A stretch of 64,000 nt of DNA. It comes from CAZSDU01 sp963662525. Its GTDB lineage: Bacteria > Bacteroidota > Bacteroidia > Bacteroidales > FEN-979. Of the stretch, positions 42,805-51,605 are shown in pieces. Each line of letters opens with the position of its first letter. The stretch's first letter is position 1. The DNA lies in contig OY759717.1 of the NCBI GenBank assembly GCA_963662525.1, positions 1,860,001 through 1,924,000 on the forward strand, written 5' to 3'. The translations under genes were made by a program, and so were the position numbers. The notes beneath the pieces are model-generated. The model saw only the letters and a list, made by a program, of their open reading frames with translations. It did no database searches and was not told the origin of the DNA.

Positions 42805-44454
42805 TCACAGGATGATCATTTTGCGGGTAAGCCGAAAGCTGTTTCCCTGCATCGCACAGGTGTACAGTCCGGCAGGCAGACCATCTGCCGAAAAATCAAG
42901 CCGGTGTTCTCCTCCGGGCATGACCTGGTTCAGCAACTTTGCCACGATTTTTCCCTGACTATTGTAGAGTTGCAGAATAATATATTCGGAACCGGGCAGA
43001 AAAAAATTAAATGACGTATTTTCCCTGCATGGATTTGGCTCATTCTGATCAAGTCTAGGGCCTATTCCGTGGTCTTTTTGGCCGTGGATGCCGGTTGAAG
43101 TGTTCAGGTTTTCAAACAGTTTAATTGCACCCCAGTTGGTTAGTGCAAGATCAGGGTCTTTGGAATATGAGTAATGGAGACTGATTGTCTCTCCTGCTAA
43201 AGGTGCCGTGGCAAAGGAAATCCATCCATCGATGAGATCATAACAATACTGCTCGGGGGGGATTATTATCCCACTGTTATCTGCAGAAGATACTTGATGC
43301 AGGACTTGTTTCCCGATATAAAACAATTTCTTATGGCCATCGCCCTGAAGTGTTTTAAGGGTATCGATCAGGTCGTCTTTATCATAATCAGCCCAGGCAA
43401 TCTGCTGTGTCCCTCCGCCAACAGGCTTCGACCAGGCAAAGGTATCTGAAAGTATGCCATTTATATTTTCGAAAATCCCCAATGCTGAATTCCATGACCC
43501 TGCCGCGAGGTCCAGATCCCCGTCTCCATCGGCATCGGCCCAGGCCACGGCTGAGGGTTCGTTGCCCGGTAACGACACCCATTGGGGAATAGTATCTGGA
43601 ATACCATTGATGTTTTTAAACAGGAAGAACTTTTCTCCCGGCGATGCGACAGCCAGGTCAGGATAGCCGTCATTGTCAACATCCCCGAAAGCCATTTGCC
43701 TTGCCCCGGCAACTACTCCCGAATGCCAGGAGGGAGAAGTTTCCAGTATTCCGTTTTCGTTATAAAAGATCAGGATACCTTTGGTGCGGGCACCTAGGGC
43801 CAGATCCAGGTCTCCGTCAAGGTCAACATCTGCAAAGGCTATATCTGTGCCAAAATAGGCGGTATCAGATTGCCATTCCGGGATGGAATCAAACGAACCA
43901 TAGGTGTTGATAAATAGAAAGACCTTTTCCTGTTTGGATGTGGCATAATCGCCTCTTGCAAAGGCCAGGTCGATATCTCCGTCTCCATCTATATCCCCGC
44001 CGGCACAGGAAAAGGCATTCCCCGGCTGAGAGAGCCATCCGGGTGCTGGCGGCATTCCTGAATGATTCATAAAAATATAATTGGGAACGGGAAGCATTCC
44101 GTTTGAAGTCAGTCCCAGGCTTGCCACCGCAATATCAACATCCCCATTGTGATCGAAATCATTCAGGTATATATTGCATCCGGGTGCCAGGAAGACGGAA
44201 GTCCATCCTGCAGTTGCCGGCAGGATTCCCGAATCATTATCATAAATCAAAGTGGGACCATTTACAATATCAAGTCCTGCAGAAACTGCCAGATCCGGAT
44301 ACCCGTTATGATCAAAATCAGCCCAGCCTATCCCGGTGGGGTAATTTTTCGAGACCTGCCAGACCGGGGAACTGGAAAAATTGAATTGTGCCTGGCCATC
44401 CAGCAAAAATAATGCCGGCAGAATACTACCTATTAAACGGATTATTGTTTTCAT
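42805..44454 (-). CDS. FG-GAP/VCBS-repeat surface protein with T9SS sorting domain
   Basis: 549 aa. Signal peptide ends near DGQAQ. Seven calcium-loop repeats (DFDHNGYPD, DFDHNGDVD, DIDGDGDID, DVDLDGDLD, DVDNDGYPD, DADGDGDLD and a degenerate one) predict an integrin-like propeller. The C-terminus carries a clean sorting domain: LDQNEPNPCRENTSFNF, ILQLYNSQGKIVAKL, AGLYTCAMQ. First gene of a two-gene operon with the YD-repeat protein. It is similar in design to 40032 but not a close paralogue. Confidence 0.88.
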   Translation of the reverse strand: MKTIIRLIGSILPALFLLDGQAQFNFSSSPVWQVSKNYPTGIGWADFDHNGYPDLAVSAGLDIVNGPTLIYDNDSGILPATAGWTSVFLAPGCNIYLNDFDHNGDVDIAVASLGLTSNGMLPVPNYIFMNHSGMPPAPGWLSQPGNAFSCAGGDIDGDGDIDLAFARGDYATSKQEKVFLFINTYGSFDSIPEWQSDTAYFGTDIAFADVDLDGDLDLALGARTKGILIFYNENGILETSPSWHSGVVAGARQMAFGDVDNDGYPDLAVASPGEKFFLFKNINGIPDTIPQWVSLPGNEPSAVAWADADGDGDLDLAAGSWNSALGIFENINGILSDTFAWSKPVGGGTQQIAWADYDKDDLIDTLKTLQGDGHKKLFYIGKQVLHQVSSADNSGIIIPPEQYCYDLIDGWISFATAPLAGETISLHYSYSKDPDLALTNWGAIKLFENLNTSTGIHGQKDHGIGPRLDQNEPNPCRENTSFNFFLPGSEYIILQLYNSQGKIVAKLLNQVMPGGEHRLDFSADGLPAGLYTCAMQGNSFRLTRKMIIL

Positions 44455-44679
44455 CTGAAGAAGGTTTATTTTGCAAAATTGAATCCCCCCGGAATGAAAA
44501 CAAAATACTTTAGACCAACAGCGAATTTTCTCTGATATATGGTCATTCTTTTAACTGTCGGATTTTTATACTGGGATCTGATGATATAAATAGGTATTCC
44601 GCCTTCTCACATCACTCCATTCAGGAATCAAGGGGACAGTTAATACATGGGAAACAGACCGGAAGCGGTGCAATATTGA

Positions 44680-44709
44680 AATTAGGAATTAAGAGTCAGG
44701 ATTGAATTG
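44680..44709 (+). repeat. Short-period repeat family C, degenerate
   Basis: AATTAGGAATTAAGAG followed by a diverged unit, ending at the stop codon of the pullulanase gene. Confidence 0.5.
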
Positions 44710-44710
44710 G

Positions 44711-46729
44711 TTATTGTTGGAAGAGGATTGTTGCGGAATAAGGCACTATGGTAGTTTTACCGGAACAATGGGTGTTTTCGTCTTTGCTGAACTGATAGTT
44801 GCTGAGTGCAACCTTCCACATCCCTTCGGGAAGAACGAATGTTTTTTCCTGTTCTGATCCGTTGAAAATTATCAGTATATTTTGCCAGGGGTCGTTGTTA
44901 GCATTATTTTTCAGCTGATAGGCAATGAGCTGTGGGTCATTCACCGGCAGGAAAACCAGGTTCTTCTGCACCATTTCATTGCGCAGCATCCTGAAAGCCG
45001 GATGTGCTTTACGCAAGGCAATCAGGTCTTTATAATAAGCATACAGTTCGCGGTTCTCATATTTCCAGTCCCAGTTGATCTGGTTCACCGAATCCGGCTT
45101 ATTGAAAGAGTTGTCAACCCCTCCCTTGGTCCTTTTCATTTCCTCACCGGCATGTAAAAACGGTATTCCCTGGGATGTCAGCACGATGGTATTGGCCAGT
45201 TTGTCTATCCTGATCAGATCTTCCTCAGAAGCATCCGGCCGTGAGACTTTTAATTTGTCATACAGACAGTGGTTGTCGTGACAGGAAACGTAATTAATGA
45301 CTTCATCCGGATTTTTCGCATAAGATTCTTTGGAATAATTCACCTTTGAATAATTTATCTGCGGATGTTCTCCGGCGCCAACGATGCCGAATTTGACTGA
45401 TTCAGCCATGTCTTTCGCACCACTGGCGAAGCCTGTGCTCTTGTTGTCGAACACGGATCCCTTGATAGCATCGCGGATATCATCGCTGAAAACTGCCACC
45501 CCTTTCATTTTTTTGGCATTCATTTTCAAAGCCCGGTAATCCGTTGGCAGGGGGGAATCTCCGGCTGTCCAGCCTTCCCCGTAAACAATAATGGAAGGAT
45601 CGATGGAACGAAGGGCAGCAGCCACCTGGTTTATGGTTTCCATATCATGAATGGCCATCAGGTCGAAGCGAAATCCATCTACATGGTATTCTTTCACCCA
45701 GTAAGTTACCGACTCCAGGATGAATTTCCGGAACATGGCACGGTCGGAAGCGGTTTCATTGCCGCAGCCCGAGGCATTGCTGTATTTCCCGTCTTTCTCC
45801 CATTGGCGGTAATAAAACCCCGGAACAAGCTGATCCAGGTTTGAGTTGTGCGTCAGCCCGGTATGATTGTAAACCACGTCCATGACCACACGAAGTCCCT
45901 TCTGGTGCAAGGCATGCACCATCTGCTTGAATTCCCTGATGCGTACCTTCCCGTCTTCCGGATTGGTGGAATAGGATCCATCAGGGACATTATAATTTTG
46001 CGGATCATATCCCCAGTTGTACTGCGGAACATTTAATTTCGATTCATCCACGCTGCAGAAATCGAAGGAAGGAAGAAGATGTACATGGGTCACCCCCAGC
46101 CCGGCAATGTGATCAATCCCCGTGCTTTGTTCATGGCTGTTTCTGGTTCCTGTTTCGGTCAGTCCCAGGAATTTACCTTTGTTTTTTATACCGGAATTGG
46201 GTGCCACTGAAAGATCGCGGACATGCAGCTCATAGAGGATCACATCAGTGTGATTGTTCAGCAATGGCGCTTTGTCGTTGTCCCAGCCTGCCGGATTGGT
46301 TTCAGACAAATCGATGATCTGCCCGCGTTTACCATTTATGCCAACAGCACGGGCATAAGGGTCGGGGTTTTCATCATTCCATTTCCCTTTTATCCTGGCC
46401 TGAAAGGTATAGTACTGGTTCTTCCTGTCGCCTTTCAGTTCAGCTTTCCAGACACCATTGTCCTCCCTGATGCAAAGGATCTCTTCATAAAGGTCATTGC
46501 CTGTGGAGGTTTTATACAATTTCAGCTTCACTTCCTCTGCCGGGGGCGACCATATTTTCAGTATGGTTCCGGTTCTGGTATAAGTCACACCGAGGTCTTT
46601 GCCAGTGTAAACAGGATAGTCTTTGTAAGGGTCATAGGCCAGAGAGCCAGTTCCCTGCCCGGCCAGTTTCGCATTAAAAAATAAAATTGATCCCGCAAAA
46701 AGGATCGTCAGAGCGTTCATGAATTTCAT
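44711..46729 (-). CDS. pulA: Type I pullulanase (debranching enzyme), exported
   Basis: 672 aa from the ATG at 46729; the frame remains open to 47173, but the extra 148 residues lack family similarity and overlap the divergent gene. Signal peptide at about 1-24. CBM48-type N-domain (about 45-130), then the GH13 barrel with type I signature YNWGYDP (237-243), nucleophile D356 (GFRFD), acid/base E385 (YGEGW) and D485 (SCHDNH). It hydrolyses alpha-1,6 branches in pullulan, starch or glycogen. A single-gene unit here, with no SusC/SusD pair in the window. Confidence 0.92.
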   Translation of the reverse strand: MKFMNALTILFAGSILFFNAKLAGQGTGSLAYDPYKDYPVYTGKDLGVTYTRTGTILKIWSPPAEEVKLKLYKTSTGNDLYEEILCIREDNGVWKAELKGDRKNQYYTFQARIKGKWNDENPDPYARAVGINGKRGQIIDLSETNPAGWDNDKAPLLNNHTDVILYELHVRDLSVAPNSGIKNKGKFLGLTETGTRNSHEQSTGIDHIAGLGVTHVHLLPSFDFCSVDESKLNVPQYNWGYDPQNYNVPDGSYSTNPEDGKVRIREFKQMVHALHQKGLRVVMDVVYNHTGLTHNSNLDQLVPGFYYRQWEKDGKYSNASGCGNETASDRAMFRKFILESVTYWVKEYHVDGFRFDLMAIHDMETINQVAAALRSIDPSIIVYGEGWTAGDSPLPTDYRALKMNAKKMKGVAVFSDDIRDAIKGSVFDNKSTGFASGAKDMAESVKFGIVGAGEHPQINYSKVNYSKESYAKNPDEVINYVSCHDNHCLYDKLKVSRPDASEEDLIRIDKLANTIVLTSQGIPFLHAGEEMKRTKGGVDNSFNKPDSVNQINWDWKYENRELYAYYKDLIALRKAHPAFRMLRNEMVQKNLVFLPVNDPQLIAYQLKNNANNDPWQNILIIFNGSEQEKTFVLPEGMWKVALSNYQFSKDENTHCSGKTTIVPYSATILFQQ

Positions 46730-46755
46730 CAAAGGTGTTTTTGTCCAAATGAGTT

Positions 46756-46763
46756 CAAATATA
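46756..46763 (-). promoter_or_regulatory. -7 box for the pullulanase gene
   Basis: TATATTTG on the minus strand, 26 nt upstream of the ATG at 46729; supports that start over the longer frame. Confidence 0.5.
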
Positions 46764-46879
46764 ATGAAAGTCGCAATCAAAGAGACCATGGAGATCAGGA
46801 ATAAATGATTTGATTTCAGCAGAACTTGTGTAAATTCGTGGATCATTGCGGAACAAAGTCTGTCAAAAAAAACCGCGGT

Positions 46880-48265
46880 ATGCCCATCATCAGGATCCTT
46901 ATCCTCCTCTTTATCCTCGTTCAGCAGATCAGCTTTGCTCAGACGGACCTTTTCAGGGGAATGGTACGGAACGAACTCACGGATAAGCCTGTTCCGGGTG
47001 CCAATATCAGGATTTATGGCACAAACCTGGGAACCTCTGCCGATAAAAACGGTCATTTCACCCTTGTGCTTGACAGGCTTCCTGCAACAATTGTCATTAG
47101 TTCCGTAGGCTATGATAAAGCTAAGTACGACATTCTGAAGAAATCTGCTGACACCCTCGAGATAATGCTGCAACCGCTTACCTACGAATTAAAGGAGGTG
47201 GAGATTTCCTCTGCAAGCTATGCCGCTTTATTTAATAATAAAACCTATTCTGTGCTTGATTATGAGCTGATGGGCGACCAGGTGGTGTTGCTTGTTATTC
47301 GCAATACGGTGCAGCGTGCCGGGATGATTATTCTTGACAGGGATAGTGACACCCTGGCCATTTCCGATCTGCCTGAACTTCCGCCTGCAATGCTCTGGAA
47401 GGACTTTCTTTCCAATGTACATTATTATGCAAAGACAGGAGTTGCCTACCAGTGTTATTATGACCCTGACAGGCAAACACTGGATTTCATCCACCCGATC
47501 TCCATCGATTCTCTGGAAAAGTTTGTCAGGCCTTACCTGTTCCGGATTTCCGGCCGCCTTTATTTCCAGGAAAAGGTATTGAACGGGTTCGGGACTGCCA
47601 TCGCCTATTACAGTAAGGATCAAGGGAAACGCTACATTAAGAATTGCATGAATGACAAAAAAATATCGGAATACCTCGACGACATGAAATTCTATCTCCG
47701 GTGGAATGGCGCAATCGGCAGCTATACTTTTCCGGAGGATGACATCGAAAGCGAGGAAAGGTTCAACTTTTCAGTTTCGCAGGGAGAAGGTGGAGGGTAT
47801 GGCAAAAATGAAGCAAGGGCCCATCAGTTCGAGTTCTTCAACATGATCTTTCCGCTTGTCAAACTCAATGAGGATACCATGGCTTTCTTCAATTTCGGTA
47901 ATGACCTTCTCGAAATGCTCGATCCCGACGGCAGGGTGATTTCGACTGCCCCTATCAGTTTTCACAAAGGAGCATCAGGAGCAAACCCCCTGGCAAAAAA
48001 TGACCGGACGGAAAATGACGGCTGGCGATGGGGAACAAAGATTCTGGTCGATGATGCAACCCATGCCATGTATGCGATGTTCCTTAGGAATGGCATGGTC
48101 ATGATCCGGAAGATTAATCCCCGGACCGGGGAACTGAATGCCCCCAGCATCATTCCCTTCCCCTTCCCTGAAAAAATAAAAATTTACAGGGATGAAGCTT
48201 TTTTTCTGTGCAAAGAAATTGGTGACAACGAAAACTGGAAGCTGGTGAAATGCCGGGTTCAGTAA
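46880..48265 (+). CDS. Exported protein: carboxypeptidase-regulatory-like domain plus propeller-like domain (paralogue of 38494)
   Basis: 461 aa from the ATG at 46880 (a TTG at 46826 is in frame but has no signal sequence at its start). Signal peptide ends VQQISFAQ. The CarboxypepD_reg-like domain (GMVRNELTDKPVPGANIRI, DKNGHFTLVL, ISSVGYDKAKYDI) is followed by the same ~330-residue body as the minus-strand gene at 38494. The two flank the FG-GAP/GNAT/pullulanase block in opposite orientation. First of a likely operon with the gene at 48279. Confidence 0.8.
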   Translation: MPIIRILILLFILVQQISFAQTDLFRGMVRNELTDKPVPGANIRIYGTNLGTSADKNGHFTLVLDRLPATIVISSVGYDKAKYDILKKSADTLEIMLQPLTYELKEVEISSASYAALFNNKTYSVLDYELMGDQVVLLVIRNTVQRAGMIILDRDSDTLAISDLPELPPAMLWKDFLSNVHYYAKTGVAYQCYYDPDRQTLDFIHPISIDSLEKFVRPYLFRISGRLYFQEKVLNGFGTAIAYYSKDQGKRYIKNCMNDKKISEYLDDMKFYLRWNGAIGSYTFPEDDIESEERFNFSVSQGEGGGYGKNEARAHQFEFFNMIFPLVKLNEDTMAFFNFGNDLLEMLDPDGRVISTAPISFHKGASGANPLAKNDRTENDGWRWGTKILVDDATHAMYAMFLRNGMVMIRKINPRTGELNAPSIIPFPFPEKIKIYRDEAFFLCKEIGDNENWKLVKCRVQ

Positions 48266-48278
48266 AAATACAAAGCGC

Positions 48279-50060
48279 ATGAAAACCTGTGTTTTAGCTT
48301 TAATATTTTTTCTTTACTCCTTCTGTTCCTTTTCTCAGACCCTGATAGAAGGGACTGTCAGGGATTCAGAGAGCAAGGAAGCACTGCCCTGGTGCAGCAT
48401 CTCCGTAAAGGGTGATAAAAAAGGAGCCATTAGCAACAGCGAGGGAACTTTTGCGATAAGCGTCAATGTAACACAGGATACACTGCTTTTCACTTATGTG
48501 GGATATAAAGCCATGGAAATCCCATCATCCGGATTATTCAAAAAAAACGTCGTTTTTCTCAAAAGAACCGATATTCAGTTGGAGGAGCTGACGGTTCATG
48601 CCGACAACGGGTACCTGTATGATATTTTGGACCAGTGCAGGAAGAACATGCTAAAGGAAAAGCATTATCGTGTGGCAAAAGTTTATTACGGGATTGAAAC
48701 CCGTACAAAGGAGCAGCCAATTGAAATGCTGGAATGTTATTATAATGGATGTATGAAAGGGTCATCCATCGACAGCCTGGTTTTTCGAAACGGTCGAACT
48801 GGATTGGCCGAACTGGATCAGCGCTACTTTCTCACCCTGAACTCTTCCAAGGCCATCAGTCAGATGGACTTGCTCCATAAAGATCCTGCTTACCCTTCCA
48901 TTCCCTTGCAATACGCTCAAAAGCGGCTGAAAAAGATGTTTGATCTTACGATAGAACCCGGAGAAAACAGCCTGTACCACATCCGATTTAAGCCATGGAA
49001 AAACATCCGTGATCATTTCTCGGGAGAAATCTGGATTGACAGAAAATCCTTTGCGCTGGTAAAAATTGACCTTACGATCGATGATGCGGCCAGGTATCCG
49101 TTTGTCCCCATGTTTCATATTGACCGTCTCAGCAATGTGGGTATCCGCATCAGCCATACTTTTAAAAATGATGGTTCCGCCAATACCATCGATCATATCA
49201 ACTTCAGTTACCGGGTCAACTATAAAAGCGTGAGGGAAAACATCGGAACAAAGGACCCGTCGGTCATTCAGCGGGTGATCATGACCCATGGGGTGCTGTG
49301 TTTTTATGACTACGATGAGCCCTTCATCATTCCCCGGTTTAAATATGATGAAAACTTCGATGATTACAGGAAAATGTCGGTTATTCCGTTTAATCCCATT
49401 TTCTGGAATAACAACAACACCCTGATCCTTACAGCAGAGCAAAAAGAAAGTATCGGTTTTTTTGCTGATAACGGCCTGCTGATCAATTTCAGGGAGGGAA
49501 ATTACGGGAAAGACTTCCTCACTCTTACCCATTACGATTCAAGCTTGTATGAGAATTGCTATTCCATCTGGGATCCCGTCAAACGGTTTTCGCTGAACAG
49601 GAACTTGCCCCAGAACAAGGTTTATACGCAGAGACAGATCAACAGCAGTATATTGAACGACAAGTATAACCTGGACAACCTGAAAGTTCAACTGCTGCTC
49701 GATGTCACCCGGACTGGCAACGCCTTTTTCTGTAAATCCTATACCATTTTTGATGAAAATAAATCATTTTTTCATTTTCCTGATGAAGCAAATACGAAGA
49801 TTTTTTTAAACATCTTTTTCGACCTCTGTGAAATCGAAAGAAGGAAAATGGAACAAACGCTGGATACCCGGGATTTCACGATGAATCAAATCGATTCCGT
49901 GTATCATACCACCCTGGGAAATATGGATAAGATCACCGCGAAATACGGTGAGGAGGTGAAAATGGGGAAGAATATGAAAGCCTTGCTGAAGTGGAATGCT
50001 GTGGTTCAGGAAAATCTGGGTATTGATAATGTGAGAGATGCAATGGGCGATAGGCGATAA
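48279..50060 (+). CDS. Exported protein with N-terminal carboxypeptidase-regulatory-like domain
   Basis: 593 aa. Signal peptide (1-19, ending CSFSQ). Residues 22-98 form a CarboxypepD_reg-like domain (IEGTVRDSESKEALPWCSI, NSEGTFAISV, LFTYVGYKAMEI). The rest is a ~480-residue region with a GEIWIDRKSFALVKIDLTI segment typical of periplasmic or outer-membrane-associated proteins that follow such domains in Bacteroidota (DUF5686-like layout, not proven). It starts 13 bp after the previous gene. The last four codons (GDRR) and the stop are formed by repeat family B. Confidence 0.75.
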   Translation: MKTCVLALIFFLYSFCSFSQTLIEGTVRDSESKEALPWCSISVKGDKKGAISNSEGTFAISVNVTQDTLLFTYVGYKAMEIPSSGLFKKNVVFLKRTDIQLEELTVHADNGYLYDILDQCRKNMLKEKHYRVAKVYYGIETRTKEQPIEMLECYYNGCMKGSSIDSLVFRNGRTGLAELDQRYFLTLNSSKAISQMDLLHKDPAYPSIPLQYAQKRLKKMFDLTIEPGENSLYHIRFKPWKNIRDHFSGEIWIDRKSFALVKIDLTIDDAARYPFVPMFHIDRLSNVGIRISHTFKNDGSANTIDHINFSYRVNYKSVRENIGTKDPSVIQRVIMTHGVLCFYDYDEPFIIPRFKYDENFDDYRKMSVIPFNPIFWNNNNTLILTAEQKESIGFFADNGLLINFREGNYGKDFLTLTHYDSSLYENCYSIWDPVKRFSLNRNLPQNKVYTQRQINSSILNDKYNLDNLKVQLLLDVTRTGNAFFCKSYTIFDENKSFFHFPDEANTKIFLNIFFDLCEIERRKMEQTLDTRDFTMNQIDSVYHTTLGNMDKITAKYGEEVKMGKNMKALLKWNAVVQENLGIDNVRDAMGDRR

Positions 50061-50100
50061 GCGATCTGCGATAAGCGATCTGCGATAAGCGATCTGCGAT
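50043..50100 (+). repeat. Short-period repeat family B, tandem 14-bp units
   Basis: Three tandem GCGATAAGCGATCT units after an initial GGCGATAGGCGATAA. The first part is translated as the end of the gene at 48279 and includes its TAA stop. Confidence 0.8.
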
Positions 50101-50154
50101 TGGAGTTTTTATAATTATAATTGTGGTACCTTTATAGTGTTAAAATTTACAGCC

Positions 50155-50475
50155 ATGAAAATCAAAAAAATCCTTCTTCTGATATTATTTGTAATCCCGG
50201 CACTGACCTTCGCGGGAGATATTTTTGGTACCATTACCAAAAACGGGAAACCTTTTGCGAAACAGCAGGTAAAGATCACCACCAACGATGGTACGGTAAT
50301 AAAATCAGATAGTACCGATGCTTTCGGTTACTTCACCATGAATATCAAGCAGCTGGGTCAGTTCAAACTGAGTGCGGGAGGGGCCGTAACAGATGTAACT
50401 TCAAATAACAGTCCAATCGGATACACCTTTGTACTGGTTCAAAACAATTCTAAATGGCAACTGATCAAAAAGTAG
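50155..50475 (+). CDS. Small exported protein with a beta-sandwich fold
   Basis: 106 aa from the ATG at 50155 (a GTG at 50137 is in frame). Signal peptide ends LTFAG. The mature ~85 residues read like a lone carboxypeptidase-regulatory-like domain: IFGTITKNGKPFAKQQVKI, STDAFGYFTMNI, QFKLSAGG. Function unknown; perhaps a subunit for the membrane protein that follows, whose start overlaps it by 22 bp. Confidence 0.75.
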   Translation: MKIKKILLLILFVIPALTFAGDIFGTITKNGKPFAKQQVKITTNDGTVIKSDSTDAFGYFTMNIKQLGQFKLSAGGAVTDVTSNNSPIGYTFVLVQNNSKWQLIKK

Positions 50476-51494
50476 ACCCGCCAAAAGCCCGGAGAGACAA
50501 TTGGGATAAAGCTGATATCATTTTACGACCATTTGGGGCTCTGCTCACGGCGCTTACGATCGCGTTTGTCAGTTTTACAGCTTCATCCTACCTGAGCAGA
50601 AGCCAGGAAAAGGATGCAAGAACCAAGCTTTATACCGAGTTAATGACAAAACGGGAAGAATCGGAAAGCGCACTTCGTAAGGATATGTTCAACTCCATCA
50701 TGGGCAATATTCTGAAAGATAAAGCCAGTGCGACCCTTGATGAAAAGATACTTCAGCTTGAATTGCTCACCTATAATTTTCATGAATCCCTGAATCTGAT
50801 GCCGCTTTTCGAATACCTGAACAGGTGTAATAATGAAGAAAACAGAGATCCGGCTTTAAGACAAGCATACAAATACAGGTTGATCAAAATGTCGAAAGCT
50901 ACCATTTCAAAGCAGATATCCACCCTTGAAGCGGTCTCATCGCCCATTACTTTTACTTATGAAGACACCTTGTTTACCTATAAAAACAAAAAGGAATATA
51001 AAACAGATAGTGCATTCAAGGCTAGGATCGATGATTTATATGAACGAAATTCAACGGCATTGAATGGAACAGAACCATTCTGCACCTATCCGGATTCGAT
51101 TTTCAACGGGAAGACCTGGGATTCACTGCAGCAGGTTGTACGAATCAAAATTCTTGATTACGATACGAGCAATGCATCTGTAAAAGTGCGTCTGACCATT
51201 CAATCCAATTATCCCGGCACAAACAGGGCCCCTGAAATGCCACGTCAAACCGAGTTTATCGTTAATTATTTCGAGTTTCCGATGATCGACAATACCCGCA
51301 TGAAAAACGACATGCGACTGGCTGTGGTACTGAACAGCCTCGTCAGCGAAAACAGGTTCAATAATTCAGGACAGCCGGCAGGAAAAAGCAACAGGATTGA
51401 ATTAAAGGTCATCTATTTCCCCGGTTCTCGTTCCAGTCTCAAAGAAAAGCCATATTTCGACGACATCGTTACAAAGCTCTTGATGAAGGATTAG
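50454..51494 (+). CDS. Single-pass membrane protein of unknown function
   Basis: 346 aa. A charged cytoplasmic N-terminus (KVDPPKARRDNWDKAD), one membrane helix (about 26-48, LLTALTIAFVSFTASSYL), then a helical region with coiled-coil character (about 50-105) and a C-terminal beta-rich domain likely in the periplasm. No recognised family. It overlaps the preceding small exported gene by 22 bp, so the two are coupled. The composite repeat element starts 6 bp after its stop. Confidence 0.72.
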   Translation: MATDQKVDPPKARRDNWDKADIILRPFGALLTALTIAFVSFTASSYLSRSQEKDARTKLYTELMTKREESESALRKDMFNSIMGNILKDKASATLDEKILQLELLTYNFHESLNLMPLFEYLNRCNNEENRDPALRQAYKYRLIKMSKATISKQISTLEAVSSPITFTYEDTLFTYKNKKEYKTDSAFKARIDDLYERNSTALNGTEPFCTYPDSIFNGKTWDSLQQVVRIKILDYDTSNASVKVRLTIQSNYPGTNRAPEMPRQTEFIVNYFEFPMIDNTRMKNDMRLAVVLNSLVSENRFNNSGQPAGKSNRIELKVIYFPGSRSSLKEKPYFDDIVTKLLMKD

Positions 51495-51500
51495 GCAGAT

Positions 51501-51597
51501 AGTGAGCTGGTGAGCTGGTGAGCTGGTGAACTGGCGAGCTGGCGAGCTGGTGAGATGGTGAGTTTTCGCCTATCGCTTATCGCCCATCGCCTATCGA
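51501..51597 (+). repeat. Composite repeat element 1 (array A then array B)
   Basis: Array A: about eight GTGAGCTG/GCGAGCTG units; then TTTT; then array B: TCGCCTATCGCTTATCGCCCATCG units. It fills the gap between two convergent genes. Confidence 0.8.
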
Positions 51598-51605
51598 AAT
51601 AGCCA

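Noticed and set aside
46730..47173. 148-residue N-terminal extension of the pullulanase
   Set aside because: It overlaps the divergent gene's 5' region, lies upstream of a -7 box, and the ATG at 46729 starts a proper signal peptide.
48762..49532. 256-residue minus-strand reading frame
   Set aside because: Antisense to the clearly coding gene at 48279 (signal peptide and regulatory-like domain on the plus strand).
50137..50154. GTG start for the small exported protein
   Set aside because: The ATG at 50155 begins a standard signal peptide (MKIKKILLLILF) while the extra residues weaken it.
50043..51597. Regularly spaced repeats that at first look like a CRISPR array
   Set aside because: Units of 8-14 bp follow each other without unique spacers, and no cas genes are nearby. 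They are tandem short-period repeats.
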